A DNA stretch of 64,000 bases from Solicoccozyma terricola (lineage: Eukaryota; Basidiomycota; Tremellomycetes; Filobasidiales; Piskurozymaceae), in assembly GCA_001600875.1 (NCBI GenBank), contig BCLD01000012.1:618287-682286 (forward strand), written 5' to 3'. Made by a program: the position numbers and the translations under genes. How positions within the stretch are numbered: position 1 is the first letter of the stretch; each line of letters opens with the position of its first letter. The notes beneath the pieces are model-generated. The model worked only from the letters and a program-made list of their open reading frames with translations, searched no databases and had not been told where the DNA came from. Positions 35,400 to 46,800 of this stretch are shown here, in pieces.

Positions 35400-37667
35400 C
35401 TACAAACCCTTGTCCAGTCGTACGGCTGCTGCTGCCTTGACCTGCGCAATATCGGTTTTGTGTCCTACAAGAGTCCTGATATCGTTGATACCGTACTTGA
35501 TCATAGTAGGTCCTGAGAAACAATATTGGTCAGCCAACAGCACACAGACACGAAGGGTACGTGGACACCTACGCTCTAATGACATGCCCCAACCCAATAC
35601 CCGGACGTTCTTTGGCAAACCCATTGGCTCTAACATTTCCGGTCTGAACATTCCAGACTTGTTACGAGATTCCTAAATCAGATCTCGATGGTCGTACGAA
35701 TGTGAAGCATGCTGGACTCACGTTACCGACTTCAATCCATTTGTTCAGTCCCTTATGGAAGGAGAAGATCTCCATACTAGGCTGGAAGTCACAGGGCAGG
35801 TCAGGGGTCGGTCGCCCGCGCAGTATGGATGGATACGATTTTCACTCACCTCAGTGTAAGGGTTGTATGCTGGCTTGAATTTCAAATCGGTGTTGCCAGT
35901 TTTTTCAAAGAACTCCTTCATGAAGCCTGCAGCAGTCACGTTTAGCGAGTGAGCCCATACTATCAACCACAAATGTTCACATACCCATAAGATGGCCCAA
36001 ATTGATGTCGTAGTCTGCTACGACACCCTCGACCTGGTGGAACTCTGCTAGATGAGTAGCGTCAGTCGCTTCATTCCTATCCGAAAGAAAGTCATCGTCG
36101 TCAGATTCTCGCTCTCCCACATTGCAAAACACCTCTGCATACCTGAAGACACGATCGATAGAGAAGAACTTGGCAGGTTTGAAACCACCCTCCTGATTCG
36201 CCAAATTATAAAGAATATCCGCCGAAACAGCCGTTGTATGTGTTCTCAATAATAACTTTTTCGAATCATCCTTTGAAAACGGTGCTCTGTACCCAATGGA
36301 ACCGTATCCTCCGACTTCATGAACCTCTTTCACTCGGTCGTAGTATTCGGTTGGCGGGTCACCAGCTACCAGAGGATCTTTCACGTAGAAGGTGTCTTGG
36401 AGATCTCGTGCAGGGTGCTGTTGTGGGACGAACATGGCATCAAAGTTCCAGAAAGCAGACTCGACGAATCGGTTGGTTGGCATCTCTGTGAATCTGCGTC
36501 CTCAACATCACATCAGCAAGTGTAGGTCTCTGCCAACGAGAGCTGTACTCACCCCATATCGAAGAAGATCTGTCGGAATTCTTCTCGAACTTTCAACAAC
36601 GGATGAAGTGCACCACCATCCGTTGGAGTACCTTCAGCAGCAAAGTTGTATTTCTTGAACTCGGCTTGCTTCCATGCGCCACTATCGGATGGATATCGTA
36701 TCAGTGCAGTCTTGACGGTCGGGGAAGGCAGAACTCACCTCGTCAACATCTCAGTCGTTAAATCCGTCTCCAACTTCCTCACTTCCGTTGCGAAATTGAT
36801 ACCCTTTGCTATCGAGTAATGGATGTGTTTTCTGTATATGCACCATAAGTAAGCTGAGGGAAGGGGGAAAACAGGTGCCAGAATGCGCGGCGAGGAATCT
36901 CACTCACCTCGATGCAACCAACTTCCTTTTCCTCAACTCTGCAAGAACTTTTTCACCTCCTGTATGAGTTCCGGTCTTTGCAATTTCTTCTACTTCTGAT
37001 CGAGTCACGTCGTTGATGGATGATACCTGATGATTGCAGAGCGTCAGATATGGGATTCTCCAGAGAGCACCGACGCACCGACGACTTACAGCTTTGACGA
37101 ATCCAGCTCCCTCTTTCGATATCCATTTATTCTTGAACGCCCTTGATTGTCCAACTTTTGTAGTTTCATCGCCGAGTAATTTCTACACGAGGGTTGCATT
37201 CCAAACGACTAAGCTGATTGAATTACCATCATACGAAGAGTATTCCCACTCACTTTAAGTTCTGGAATACCCAATGGCTCTCCTTCACCTTTAACGGGTA
37301 ACGCTGCCCACAACACAGCTTCGTGAGATCCTCGGGATGCGATTTCGGATCCCTCAGGCGTAAGGATGTAGTCTGTGGATGTAATTGATTCGTATGTGAT
37401 CATCTGATGGAAAAAGGGTGACGAAACTTTAGCCTGTGGAATATCTGGGATGAATGTAGTTGCTTGCTAGCTGACCTCTCGACTCAGGAGACTATCCAAA
37501 GAAGCCTTCAATGCTTCCTGGGAACTCCCCTCCGTGAATGTATAAATTTCACCATGGTTGGACAACTTGAGCTCTCGCGAGTCAGGGATTGTGCCGCTTG
37601 AAGATGAAGCGAGGGAGTTGAGGATGAAGGACTGGATTTCATCTGACCTAAGAGGAGTAGACGGCAT
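35400..37667 (-). CDS. FRS2: Cytosolic phenylalanyl-tRNA synthetase alpha subunit
   Basis: Catalytic subunit of the alpha2-beta2 enzyme that charges tRNA-Phe. It starts [20 protein letters not shown] at 37667. The N-terminal winged-helix tRNA-binding modules follow ([20 protein letters not shown], then [16 protein letters not shown]). The class II core has motif 1 ([20 protein letters not shown]), motif 2 region ([19 protein letters not shown] and FFSIDRVFR), [39 protein letters not shown] and motif 3 ([20 protein letters not shown]). It ends in VRLDKGL at 35400. Several introns, all short. Its start is 277 bp from that of NGG1, facing away, so the two genes probably share a promoter. The fit with eukaryotic alpha subunits is full length. 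Confidence 0.96.
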
Positions 37668-37944
37668 GGTAGGGGTGTGCAGTGTGCTAGATAGTTGTTA
37701 GGGCGAGAGAGAGAGGTTGGCTGCAGCTCTAGTTGACTTGGACTGCTGGAGTAGAATGGCTATGACGTGTCACGTGCTCTTATCAATCCCCCTCCCCCGT
37801 CCCCGGCGGGTGTTGTCGACGATGGCGAGCACGGTGTTGTAGGTGGTGAGCGGAGACTGAGAGTGCTGGCCAACCTATCTCGCAGCATCCTCCAGATGGT
37901 CTAGTCGTGCGAGATCCCCCCCCCACCAACCATTGGGCGTCACT
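37668..37944. promoter_or_regulatory. Bidirectional promoter FRS2/NGG1
   Basis: 277 bp between diverging start codons. It contains CACGTG (37771-37776, within GTGTCACGTGCTC), a candidate bHLH/bZIP site, and C-rich stretches before the NGG1 ATG. Confidence 0.5.
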
Positions 37945-40334
37945 ATGCCACCCTCTGCGAAATTGATCGGCGGACCGTCGCTCCCGACCTCCCTGCAAGA
38001 CTTGCTTACATCCACGTCTACGGCGTATCCACCTGTGCCCACCATCGAGGAGTTGGCAGCATACTCTACAGCAATCGAGGCGCTGCGATCCGCTGCCGAG
38101 GATCGTGTAGTGAAATGCAAGGACGCCGCTAAGATTCAACGAGATGTGATCACGCGAGTTGAGAAACGCGCCGATGAGGAAAAGAAGGGTAGGGAGAAGG
38201 AGAGGTTGGAGAAGGATAGGATGAAGGGAGAGGAATCGGTGAAGAAGGAGGGCGAGAAGGTGAAGAAGGAAGAAGAAAAGAGACAGAAAGAGAGAGAAAG
38301 CAATGGGACGATGTCACCGATTGTGCGCGTCAAGAGGGAGCTTTCAGGTGAGTGCCGCTTGCTGACTTCCTAGCTGGTCGGTCGAGGTGATAATCTGACA
38401 TGGTGTGGCTCTACGTTACAGGGTCACCCGCTCCTCCAACCAATGGTGATTACTCTGCTCTACAACAATCTTCTAGGAAAAAGAAAAGAAAGCTCGAACA
38501 CGCAGGGTCTACCAGTCCAGAGCTCGCCGATCGACAACGTGCGTTTGGTACACATGAATGTGCGACTATTCACTCGATGGCTGATGATGTGAACTTTCTT
38601 TACAGATCTACCTACTCATTCTGGATCCCGTTTCGCTTCTCCAGCGTCTGAGCGTCCATCCGTGACTCCATCCATCCCAAACCTCAAAGTCAAGCTGAAA
38701 GTAACAGGCGATGCGCCACCCAAGGTGCGTGCGATACAGATTCCACAATGATAATGCGCCTAAACTGACAAAACCTCTTGCTGCCGACTCATAGCTCGCC
38801 CGACAACCTTCCTCACAGCACCATATGGACTTCACACCACCTCCCGCCCATCCAACAATCAACTTTTCCCTCCCATCGACATCCGTTCGTCCTCTTGTTC
38901 CACCTCGTCCTCCCATCCCACCGCCTCCTAGACCTGGTCCAAAACGGCAAAAGGACGTGAATGAGGATTTTTCACATTCAAAGCAGCATAATAATCCGGT
39001 ACAGTTGGGAACGTTTTGGACGACGGTGGAGCATTATTTGAGAGATGTTAGTGAGGATGATTTGGCGATGTTGGGATTCAGGGTGAGTCGGAGCATGTTC
39101 CGGTTGTGGTGGGCATGACCAGTTCGGCTGACTTTTGGTTATGGTTGCGATTCTGTTCAGGCGAATGATCCAGAACCTTTCAACATACCAGCTCTTGGGC
39201 GTCATTATCAAGAAGTATGGGACGAAGAAGATGCTCATCTTCCATTCGGTGGACAATCCAATGCCATTGCATCTTCATCCGCTGTCATGCAGGATGTCCT
39301 CCCACCACGCGGGAAGAGAATGGCGAATCGTCCACCGAGATTCGTTCCTGCTAGAGATATGACGGACGATGACCTCACTGATGATTTGAAGGGGCTGGGA
39401 GGGGTCGCTGAACGGATATTGGGTGCGATGTTTGCGTTGCAACAAGATGGGACGGATCGGAGATCTAGTCCGAGTAAATTACACGCGGCGAATGGAGAGG
39501 AAACGACGTCCGGATTGGTTACGAATTCTTCAACGACGTCCGGATTGGTTAGGACTTCTTCGACGATGGTGAACGGTAGCAAAGGCGTCAATGGAACGAC
39601 CGGAGAAGAACATCAACCTGTTACGAGCACGGACGACACCGCACCAACGCCTTTGGTATTCGAGTGGCCGATTCAACCTCATCGGATACCGAATCGGACG
39701 GGCGAGAAGGATCGAGCTAGCTGCGCACAGGTGGATATGAATGAGCTTGAAGAAGGCCTGAAGCGGGAGATGAAACATCTAGGTCTGATTCATCAGGATG
39801 AAGATGTGAGTCGAGGGTGTCTTTGACTTTATCTCTGGATGCTATCGTGACCATTAACCGTGGTTTCTGCTGCACCATTAGATCGACTTCACGATGCGAC
39901 AGGATGATGAAATCACGGCGGCTCTTCGACAATGTCAGAGAATACTACGGCAGCAGCTTGCAGTCAACGACGCGCGGAAAAATCGACTGGCAGATGCAGC
40001 AAGAGATCGACTAGCTTACGGTGACTACAAGCATACGCTGTCAGGCCTCGAAGCCGTGATCACGACTGCATGGCAACGACGATCCTCTCGCAAAGTACGG
40101 AAGGGCAAAAGTAAAGAGAAAGAAAAGGAGAAGGAAGACGTGTATGTGATGGGAAAGAAGATGCCGGGAAGCGCACTACCTGAGCAAGTGAAGAAAGCGA
40201 TGGAAGCCAGACGGAAGTGGATAGATTCCGTTGGCATCGCGTTTGAGGGAGAAGATACTGCGGGGAGGTTCAAAAATTTACCTACGCGGAGTATCTACGA
40301 CGGAGTGGAAGACGAATGGAGAGACGAGCGCTGA
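37945..40334 (+). CDS. NGG1: SAGA/ADA complex subunit Ada3 (Ngg1)
   Basis: Adaptor that links the Gcn5 acetyltransferase and Ada2 in the SAGA and ADA histone acetyltransferase complexes. It starts MPPSAKLIGGPSLPTSLQDL at 37945. A Lys/Glu-rich coiled coil follows (about 38150-38330). Next come a Pro-rich stretch and VQLGTFWTTVEHYLRDVSED with LAMLGFR, a conserved Ada3 block. The C-terminal Ada3 domain has MNELEEGLKREMKHLGLI, the motif DIDFTMRQDDEITAALRQCQ, RILRQQLAVNDARKNRL and KAMEARRKWIDSVG. It ends DEWRDER. About eight exons. The middle contains a 30-bp direct duplication (39503-39562) encoding TTSGLV twice. The order and content match the Ada3 family. Confidence 0.94.
39503..39562 (+). repeat. 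30-bp direct duplication inside NGG1
   Basis: The 18-bp segment ACGACGTCCGGATTGGTT occurs at 39503 and again at 39533, in frame. It gives TTSGLVTNSS followed by TTSGLVRTSS in a disordered part of Ada3. Confidence 0.9.
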
Positions 40335-40580
40335 CATAGAGAGAACGAGAGCGAGAGTGGTCGGTGTACATGCAAGAGAGAGTATCCCCGTTGTCTAGAG
40401 TAGGCTTGCACCGATCAGCCGATATCAGCCAATCAGTCCACCGTGAGAATATTAAATGGCAGATAGTTGCAACTTGAAGTGGTTGGTGGTGGAGAAGAAG
40501 ACCACTGCGATGGCGCCCACCGTCTCTCCATTAGCCACCTCTCATCACCACTAAGCTTGCCGGTATACGCTGTTCACAGG

Positions 40581-43356
40581 ATGGATCGCGATGAAGATAT
40601 GCCTGGTCAGTCCGCTCAGACACTACTAACACGCCTTGGCGTCCAAAACCTGGCCATTGACCATCCTTTTCCTCCAGACGTCGACGCCCGCCGTGGCGAG
40701 GACTTTGACAGGGAGACGAGGGATGACCGAGATACGAGGAGCACTACCAGAGACGTCAAGGATCGTGGAGACGACAGACGGGATGATGATCGTCGCCGAG
40801 AGCACGTATGTCTCTTGACCCCGCAGTACTCGAATCCTGGCAACGAGAAAGCTGAAATCTTGAACAAACCTCTTCATATAGCACCATCGTCACAGGAGTC
40901 GCTCCCGAACGAGATCTCCCCATAGATCTTCTCGACACCACAGGGACGACAAGTATTCAGCTCGTTCGCGATCCCGATCTAGATCTCGCGACCGATACCG
41001 TAGACGACGTGGTGATTCTCGAGACCGCAGTCGTTCTCGTGAGCGTGACCACCGCCCTCGATACAGAGAAAGAAGTCCACCGCCTCGCTCGGTTGGAGGT
41101 CCGATGAACGCTACGATCGAGGAAGCAGAGGCTCACGCCAAACAGTCGATCAAGGAGAACAGAGTCTACGTCGGCAATCTCAGTTATACCACTACTTACA
41201 AGGACCTCGAGAAGTTTTGCAAGAAGGGTGGGTGGATTTGGATTTTCATTAGATCGGGTTGTGGTGTTGTTAGGGTTGATTTAGAAAGTGGACGAGAGGA
41301 AGAGACGGAATATAGAGACTGGAAGGGATGTGGGGGATGGAGAAATCCCTTTCAGGTTGAAACATGCTGTTGGGATGCTGGTTGATTGGTACGACATACC
41401 CCGAGTCAATCTTTTCACACAAAACCTTGCATCAATAGTCATCAGCGTTGGAAAATAGCATATGAGATAGGGTGGATAGGATGTTGATGCGTTCGGAGAT
41501 GGAGTGAACCTTCAGGTTATCTTGCGGGAGCTCATCGATTTATACGCAAAGGATGCCAGAAGCGGTGGATTCAGAGACGTGATCTGTTGGCGTAGGACAG
41601 GGTCAGAGGACTTGGAGTAGAAAACGGTCTTTTTTCCTTGAACCAGGAGATGCAGAGAAGAACAGGGTTTCGGTGAAGGAGAAGGATCAGCGTATTGACT
41701 TTTGGTTTGAACATCTGGCTTCATTTCTATGGGTACTTGGGGATCATCTAGTTGGCGATGTGGCATTCTCGGAAATCTTCGTCACTCCAGCAGGTCAATC
41801 CAAGGGATGCGGGTAAGTTAGGCAACCCCCGATCTGGTAAGCATTCGATTTGTCACTTACCGTCCTTTGTTTCATATACAGTATCGTCGAGTTTGTTACC
41901 AGGGAGGGCGCCGAGAGAGCGGTAAAAGAGCTGACCGAGCAGAAGTTGCTCGGTCGACCATGCTTCATCCGTGAAGTGCGTCTCCATTTGGGTTTTCAAC
42001 CCCGTCAACAAGTAACTAACGATGTCTTCCCGCACAGGACCGTGAGGCCGAAGCTCGTTTCGGTGCTCCTCCTATTCCAGGTCGTATCGGATCAGCTATG
42101 GGTGAAGGTGGCGGTCCTTTCGGTGGACGAGGTGGATTCCGTGGTGGTGCGATGATGGGCGCCCCACCTAGGGCCCAGGCTCCTCCTGACTTCAAGCAGT
42201 TGTTCATCGGTAACGTGAGCTGCAGGAGATTGTGGGACAATATGATCGTCGACTGATCTTGTGCATATTTTAGCTTCCGGCCCAAGCCACATGGCAGGAC
42301 ATGAAAGATCTCTTCAGAGAGGCTGGTAACGTTATCCGAGCGGACGTTGGCATGTATCCCAACGGTCAGCCCAAGGGTACCGGTATCGTTGTCTACGAGA
42401 CTCATGAGGATGCCGAGAACGCAGTCCGTCAGTGATTTTTTACACCGTGGTCTCCTTAGTGCCTAGAAGCTGACAGGTCCGCTTTGCGCCTTCAGAAATG
42501 TTCAACGGCTACTCCTGGTTTGAAACAATAATTCAAGTGCGACCTGTGAGTGGATGTGTTTCCTCTGTGCTTGTTTTCATAACCTCATTGTCCTCGTAAC
42601 CCCTTCTCAGGACCGTTTCGCCACACCAGGTGGCTTCCGTGGTGGCCGTGGTGGTTTCGTCCCTCGTGGCGGGTTCGTTCCTCGTGGTGGTTTCATTCCA
42701 CGTGGAGGCTTCAATGGTGGCTACAACAATGGGATGGGCATGATGGGTGGCCCGATGGGTGGTCAAATGGGTGGTCACATGGGTGGTGGTATGCCTGGTG
42801 GCGGCCGAGGAGGTCGAAACTTCACCAACGATCTCTACGCCGACTACAATGGCCCAGATGGTTCGGCGGCGAATACTGGGATGGGTGCTCTGGATCCTGC
42901 TGTCGCAGGAGGAGATGTGCCTGCATTCGCTCCCCCAGCTGAACCGAGTGCTCAAATTCTTGTCAGGAACGTGAGTGTGAATTCCCTGATGCATCTATGT
43001 GTCTCTCGCTGACCTGAATCATTCTTGCCAGCTACCATGGTCGACGTCCAACGAGGATCTTGTCGAGCTCTTCGAGACAACCGGCTCAGTCGTACTCGCT
43101 GAGATTTTGTTCGAAGGTCAACGATCAAAGGGATCCGGTGTTGTTCAGTTCAAAGAAGTTGGCGAAGCTGAGGAAGCGTGCCTCAAGTTCACTGGATATG
43201 TGTATGGTGGTCGTCCGCTTGGTGAGTATGACTGTCACAGTTGGATTCTTTCCTTTTATGCTGACACGGATTCTCCCAGACGTGCGTTTCAACGATCGAT
43301 GGCACGAGTTCTCTGAGACGGCTGCCGCTGGTGGAACCGTACCAAGCGCTGCTTGA
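40581..43356 (+). CDS. Gbp2/Hrb1-like SR protein with three RRM domains
   Basis: Predicted shuttling mRNA-binding protein linked to mRNA export and quality control in yeast. Start MDRDEDMPGQSAQ. An RS region covers the end of exon 1 and start of exon 2 (RETRDDRDTRSTTRDVK, then HHRHRSRSRTRSPHRSSRHH). RRM1 is NRVYVGNLSYTTTYKDLEKF, then EIFVTPAGQSKGCGIVEFV. RRM2 is QLFIGNLPAQATWQDMKDLF with GTGIVVYETHEDAENAV. A Gly/Arg/Met-rich spacer follows (GGFRGGRGGFVPRGG). RRM3 is AQILVRNLPWSTSNEDLVEL, then KGSGVVQFKEVGEAEEACL. It ends VPSAA at 43356. RNP1 and RNP2 motifs are present in all three. The intron after the first part of RRM1 is 524 nt, far longer than the others. Confidence 0.92.
41228..41751 (+). 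other. 524-nt intron in the Gbp2-like gene
   Basis: Donor GTGGGT after KFCKK and acceptor CATCTAG before GDVAFSEIF; phase 1 on both sides. The intron interrupts RRM1. It holds no coding domain on the plus strand. An 84-codon minus-strand frame inside it shows no recognisable feature. Confidence 0.85.
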
Positions 43357-43816
43357 GGTTGATGGAAAGGGATAGTAAAAGTTACCGGCGTTGTTCCGCC
43401 GAATGCACAGTGCGATGTCGGTGATATGTTCATGGTTTGTAATACTCAATTGCAATGGTGTTATCTTCGGATGGTCTGGTCGGCGTACTCCATGTGGTTG
43501 CAACGATGTCTGGAATACAAACGGCGGATGTCCAGTACGTCTGGCTGCCCATCAAGGAATAAGGTCACCCACTCCGATGAGCAATCACATCCATAACTGT
43601 TTTGGTTGGGTCGATAACGATCGCTTGACTTAGACTGCCGACTGTTTGGCTAGATCTCGACTACACCTGACGAGAATCAAGAGAGACGCCGTTGCGCAGA
43701 GATTCGCGCTGCGGTGCCCAACACCAGATCAGACCCCAGTTCGCCACCCATACCTATCTCGTAGGATGAAATTTACTCGATCACAGAACTACAACTCCTA
43801 GGCTTTCGTTTCCTCA
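43357..43816. other. Convergent 3' region
   Basis: 460 bp between the ends of the Gbp2-like gene and the Red1-like gene. It should contain both 3' UTRs. I see no gene or repeat in it. Confidence 0.5.
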
Positions 43817-46800
43817 TCAGATGTCCTCCAAATCCTCCATTCCGGCCGCGATACTCTTGCTGATAGTGTCCCATTGTCCATCACTCTCCTTGCCGAACTT
43901 CGTCATTGCCGCCGTCAGGTTTTGGAAGCCGCCTCGGATCGCAGTACCCCATTTGTTCACACATGCTTCGATCTTGTCACTGGAGTGGCAACGCTGATCA
44001 GCTATGTCTCAAAATGATCAACTGAAGCACCTCACCTCCTCGTAAAAGACACCGCCATAAGCTCCTCTCCATAACTGATGATCTTCTGTTCAGCTATGCT
44101 GATTGCTTCATCAACTTGATTAACTCGAGTGGTGAAGTCGAGCATCATCATCTTTGCCACAAAACCAACAATCAGCCAGATGGAGCGAGCAGTTTGCGAG
44201 CCATACCCACCTTCGTGAGACTATCAAACCCGGATTTGATGACCATCAACTGATTGTCGCTCAGAGTTGTGCGCATAGGTGTTGTTGATCCGACGTCACG
44301 TTTCTGTTGTTTCTTAGTACCGTTCTGCCGCTTCGCGGTATGCGCAGAACGTTTGGCTGTATGTCTGACGGTTCATCTCCAGTCTTACATGTTTCCATGA
44401 GTCATGACACACTCACTTCCATATTGCGACGCCTGTTTGTTACCAACCCTGCTTGCCTTTACGTTCGAGACCCTGTCGGAATTCCTGCGAGCGCCATAAT
44501 GTTAGTATTTACTCGCGGTGGACAACGTTCATCCAGCACTCACTTCTTCGCCAACATCTTCTCCGGCGTTGTCTTTGGGATGACGACCGTTCGAGGCATG
44601 TTGCTTTCGAGGACAGATTCGTCGTCCTGAGAAACTCGTGGGACTTTGAATCCAACTTGCTTGCTGCTGATCCTGTCAACTTGATTTTTGCCTTGTTCAA
44701 GAGACTTGAGAATGGATCCTGTGCTTCGCTTCGAATGTAGAGAGTAGTCTGGCTTATGTTGCTCGATGGACGCGACTGTCTTCGCTGGACTTGGTTTGTG
44801 TTTCTTCGGAGCAGCCTGAAGATGTGAGACGTCAGGACGTTGTTCGGCATTGCAATGGACTCACTACATTCCTCACCTCCGCACTTTCGACCTGTTCAGC
44901 CTGTTGATTAATCATGATGATATCAGTATCATTCCCCCGACATCCCTTGTCTATCGCTTACAACTACCGTGTTACCTTCCAAATCGTCAGCTTTTCGCTT
45001 CGAAATACGCTGAGACTGTCTCCCTTCCTCGTCAGCGTTGTCTTTCATAATCCCTGTCTTCGAACGCGACGACGTGACTGCAGCGGAAGCCTGAGCATGC
45101 AAGTTCGTCAGTTGGATAGCTTCAAAGGAGGAATTGCGAGCGTACTCATACCTGTATGTCAAATCCGTTCGTTTCTGGAACGCCTCTGAACTCTCCTCCA
45201 CTACCAGCGACTATCTTTAGCGGGGTACCGCCTCGCATCTTGGCTACTGATTCAGTGGTCTCCGTGCCAAGCACTCCTTTTGGCATTGCACTGGCGACAG
45301 TCTCTTGCTGCGAAGAAGCTTTGTCCGAGCCCATGCTTCCAGGCAAGACCTTGGCAATTTCGGCCGTCGTGAGGTGAAGTTCCGTCACGAAGGGATCCGG
45401 CATCTGCACTTTCGCTCGCTGCGGGCAGCTTCACGTCATCAGCATGTTGATGGACTGCTACCGATCGACGGAAAGCTCACCGTTTGAGAAGACGACGGCT
45501 TGGATATGCGACCGCTTTGAGGAGATTTGGCCTCGTTTGCAAGGATCGCCATGGCCTATAGAAGAATTTAATCAGTATCGCTCCAATCGATCTCCCACGA
45601 CGACAGACCAATTTCGGCTTCGTCGATTTGTTATTCTTCCCCGTAGATGATTGCTTGATGACTGGAGCATTCTCAACCGCCACTTTCGACTGTTGCGTTT
45701 GATTCATGGCAGGTTCCACCTCCTGCAAAGCTCGATTGCTCTTTTTCCTCGCTTTGGGTCGCTCTTCGCTAGGTGGCAAAGATGCCGGAATGCCGGGTAG
45801 TAGATCAAAGTTCAGATCCTCATCTTCTTCAGGCGTCGGCTCCACAGCAACATTGGTTCGCTTGTTGCCATCTGTTCGAGAGCGCCAGGATTAGCTGGAG
45901 TCCTGCAGTGAGTCATGGCAACCGACTCACAAGTCTGCTGATCCCGTCGGCTTCGACTGATGTTCGCCGTCTGCCCAAATATATTGTCCTGATGCTGCGA
46001 TTCCGATATGGGGGGAGGCCATTTCTGGGTGTTAGATCTGGGCGTAGCGGCTTCATCCAGGATCGTGCCCATTGCTGCTGCATGAGTTGACTCTTTATTG
46101 GCACCCGGTTTGTCCTGAGTTGGAGTGCGAAGTTTCTTGGTTGACGGTGTTGCATTGCATAAAACTTTGACAGCTCGAGAGGGATTAATTCGTCCGGCTA
46201 TTCTCTTGGGGGACTTGGTCTCTCCTTGTTTCTTCGCAGGACGACCCCTTGGTCGCTTTGGGGGGCCAGGGGTGGGAAGCGCATCGAGATTGCCAACGGC
46301 GCCGTTGTTCAAAGTATCCGAATTGGACGCGTTCTTTCCAGCGGTGCCTGGATAAGTCTGAGTGTCAGTAGAGGTAACGCCGCAGGCAACACGACTCACC
46401 CGCATTGGTTTCCTGTATTCGCAATTCCACGTTTTGATTGCCTAATTCGATCCCCTTTGCTAGTTCTTTTCTGGAAGATATATCGAAGACCGCCAGATCT
46501 TCGTGCACCTTGGATGATTTCCTTGCCACAGCCTGATCATTCTCCTTTCGGGAAGAATAAGTGAGCGAGTCGAAGGTTAAACCCAAGTAAGCTGAGTTCA
46601 CGAGCTTACATGCGGCGGCTTTATAGATCGTATGAGCTCCTTGACATTGGCAACGCTGGGCCCGTTCTCGAGTATGACCGTTACATGCACTCGCCTCTTC
46701 GCGGCCATGACCAGTCGAAAGTAGATTATCGTAGCTATATTGGGTGCGAGGAATCATTGATTTTGAGACCATGGCAACAGGGTCTTCTCGAAACTTGGTC

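Noticed and set aside
41512..41766. 84-codon minus-strand frame in the long Gbp2-like intron
   Set aside because: It overlaps the next exon's splice site antisense and has no recognisable feature.
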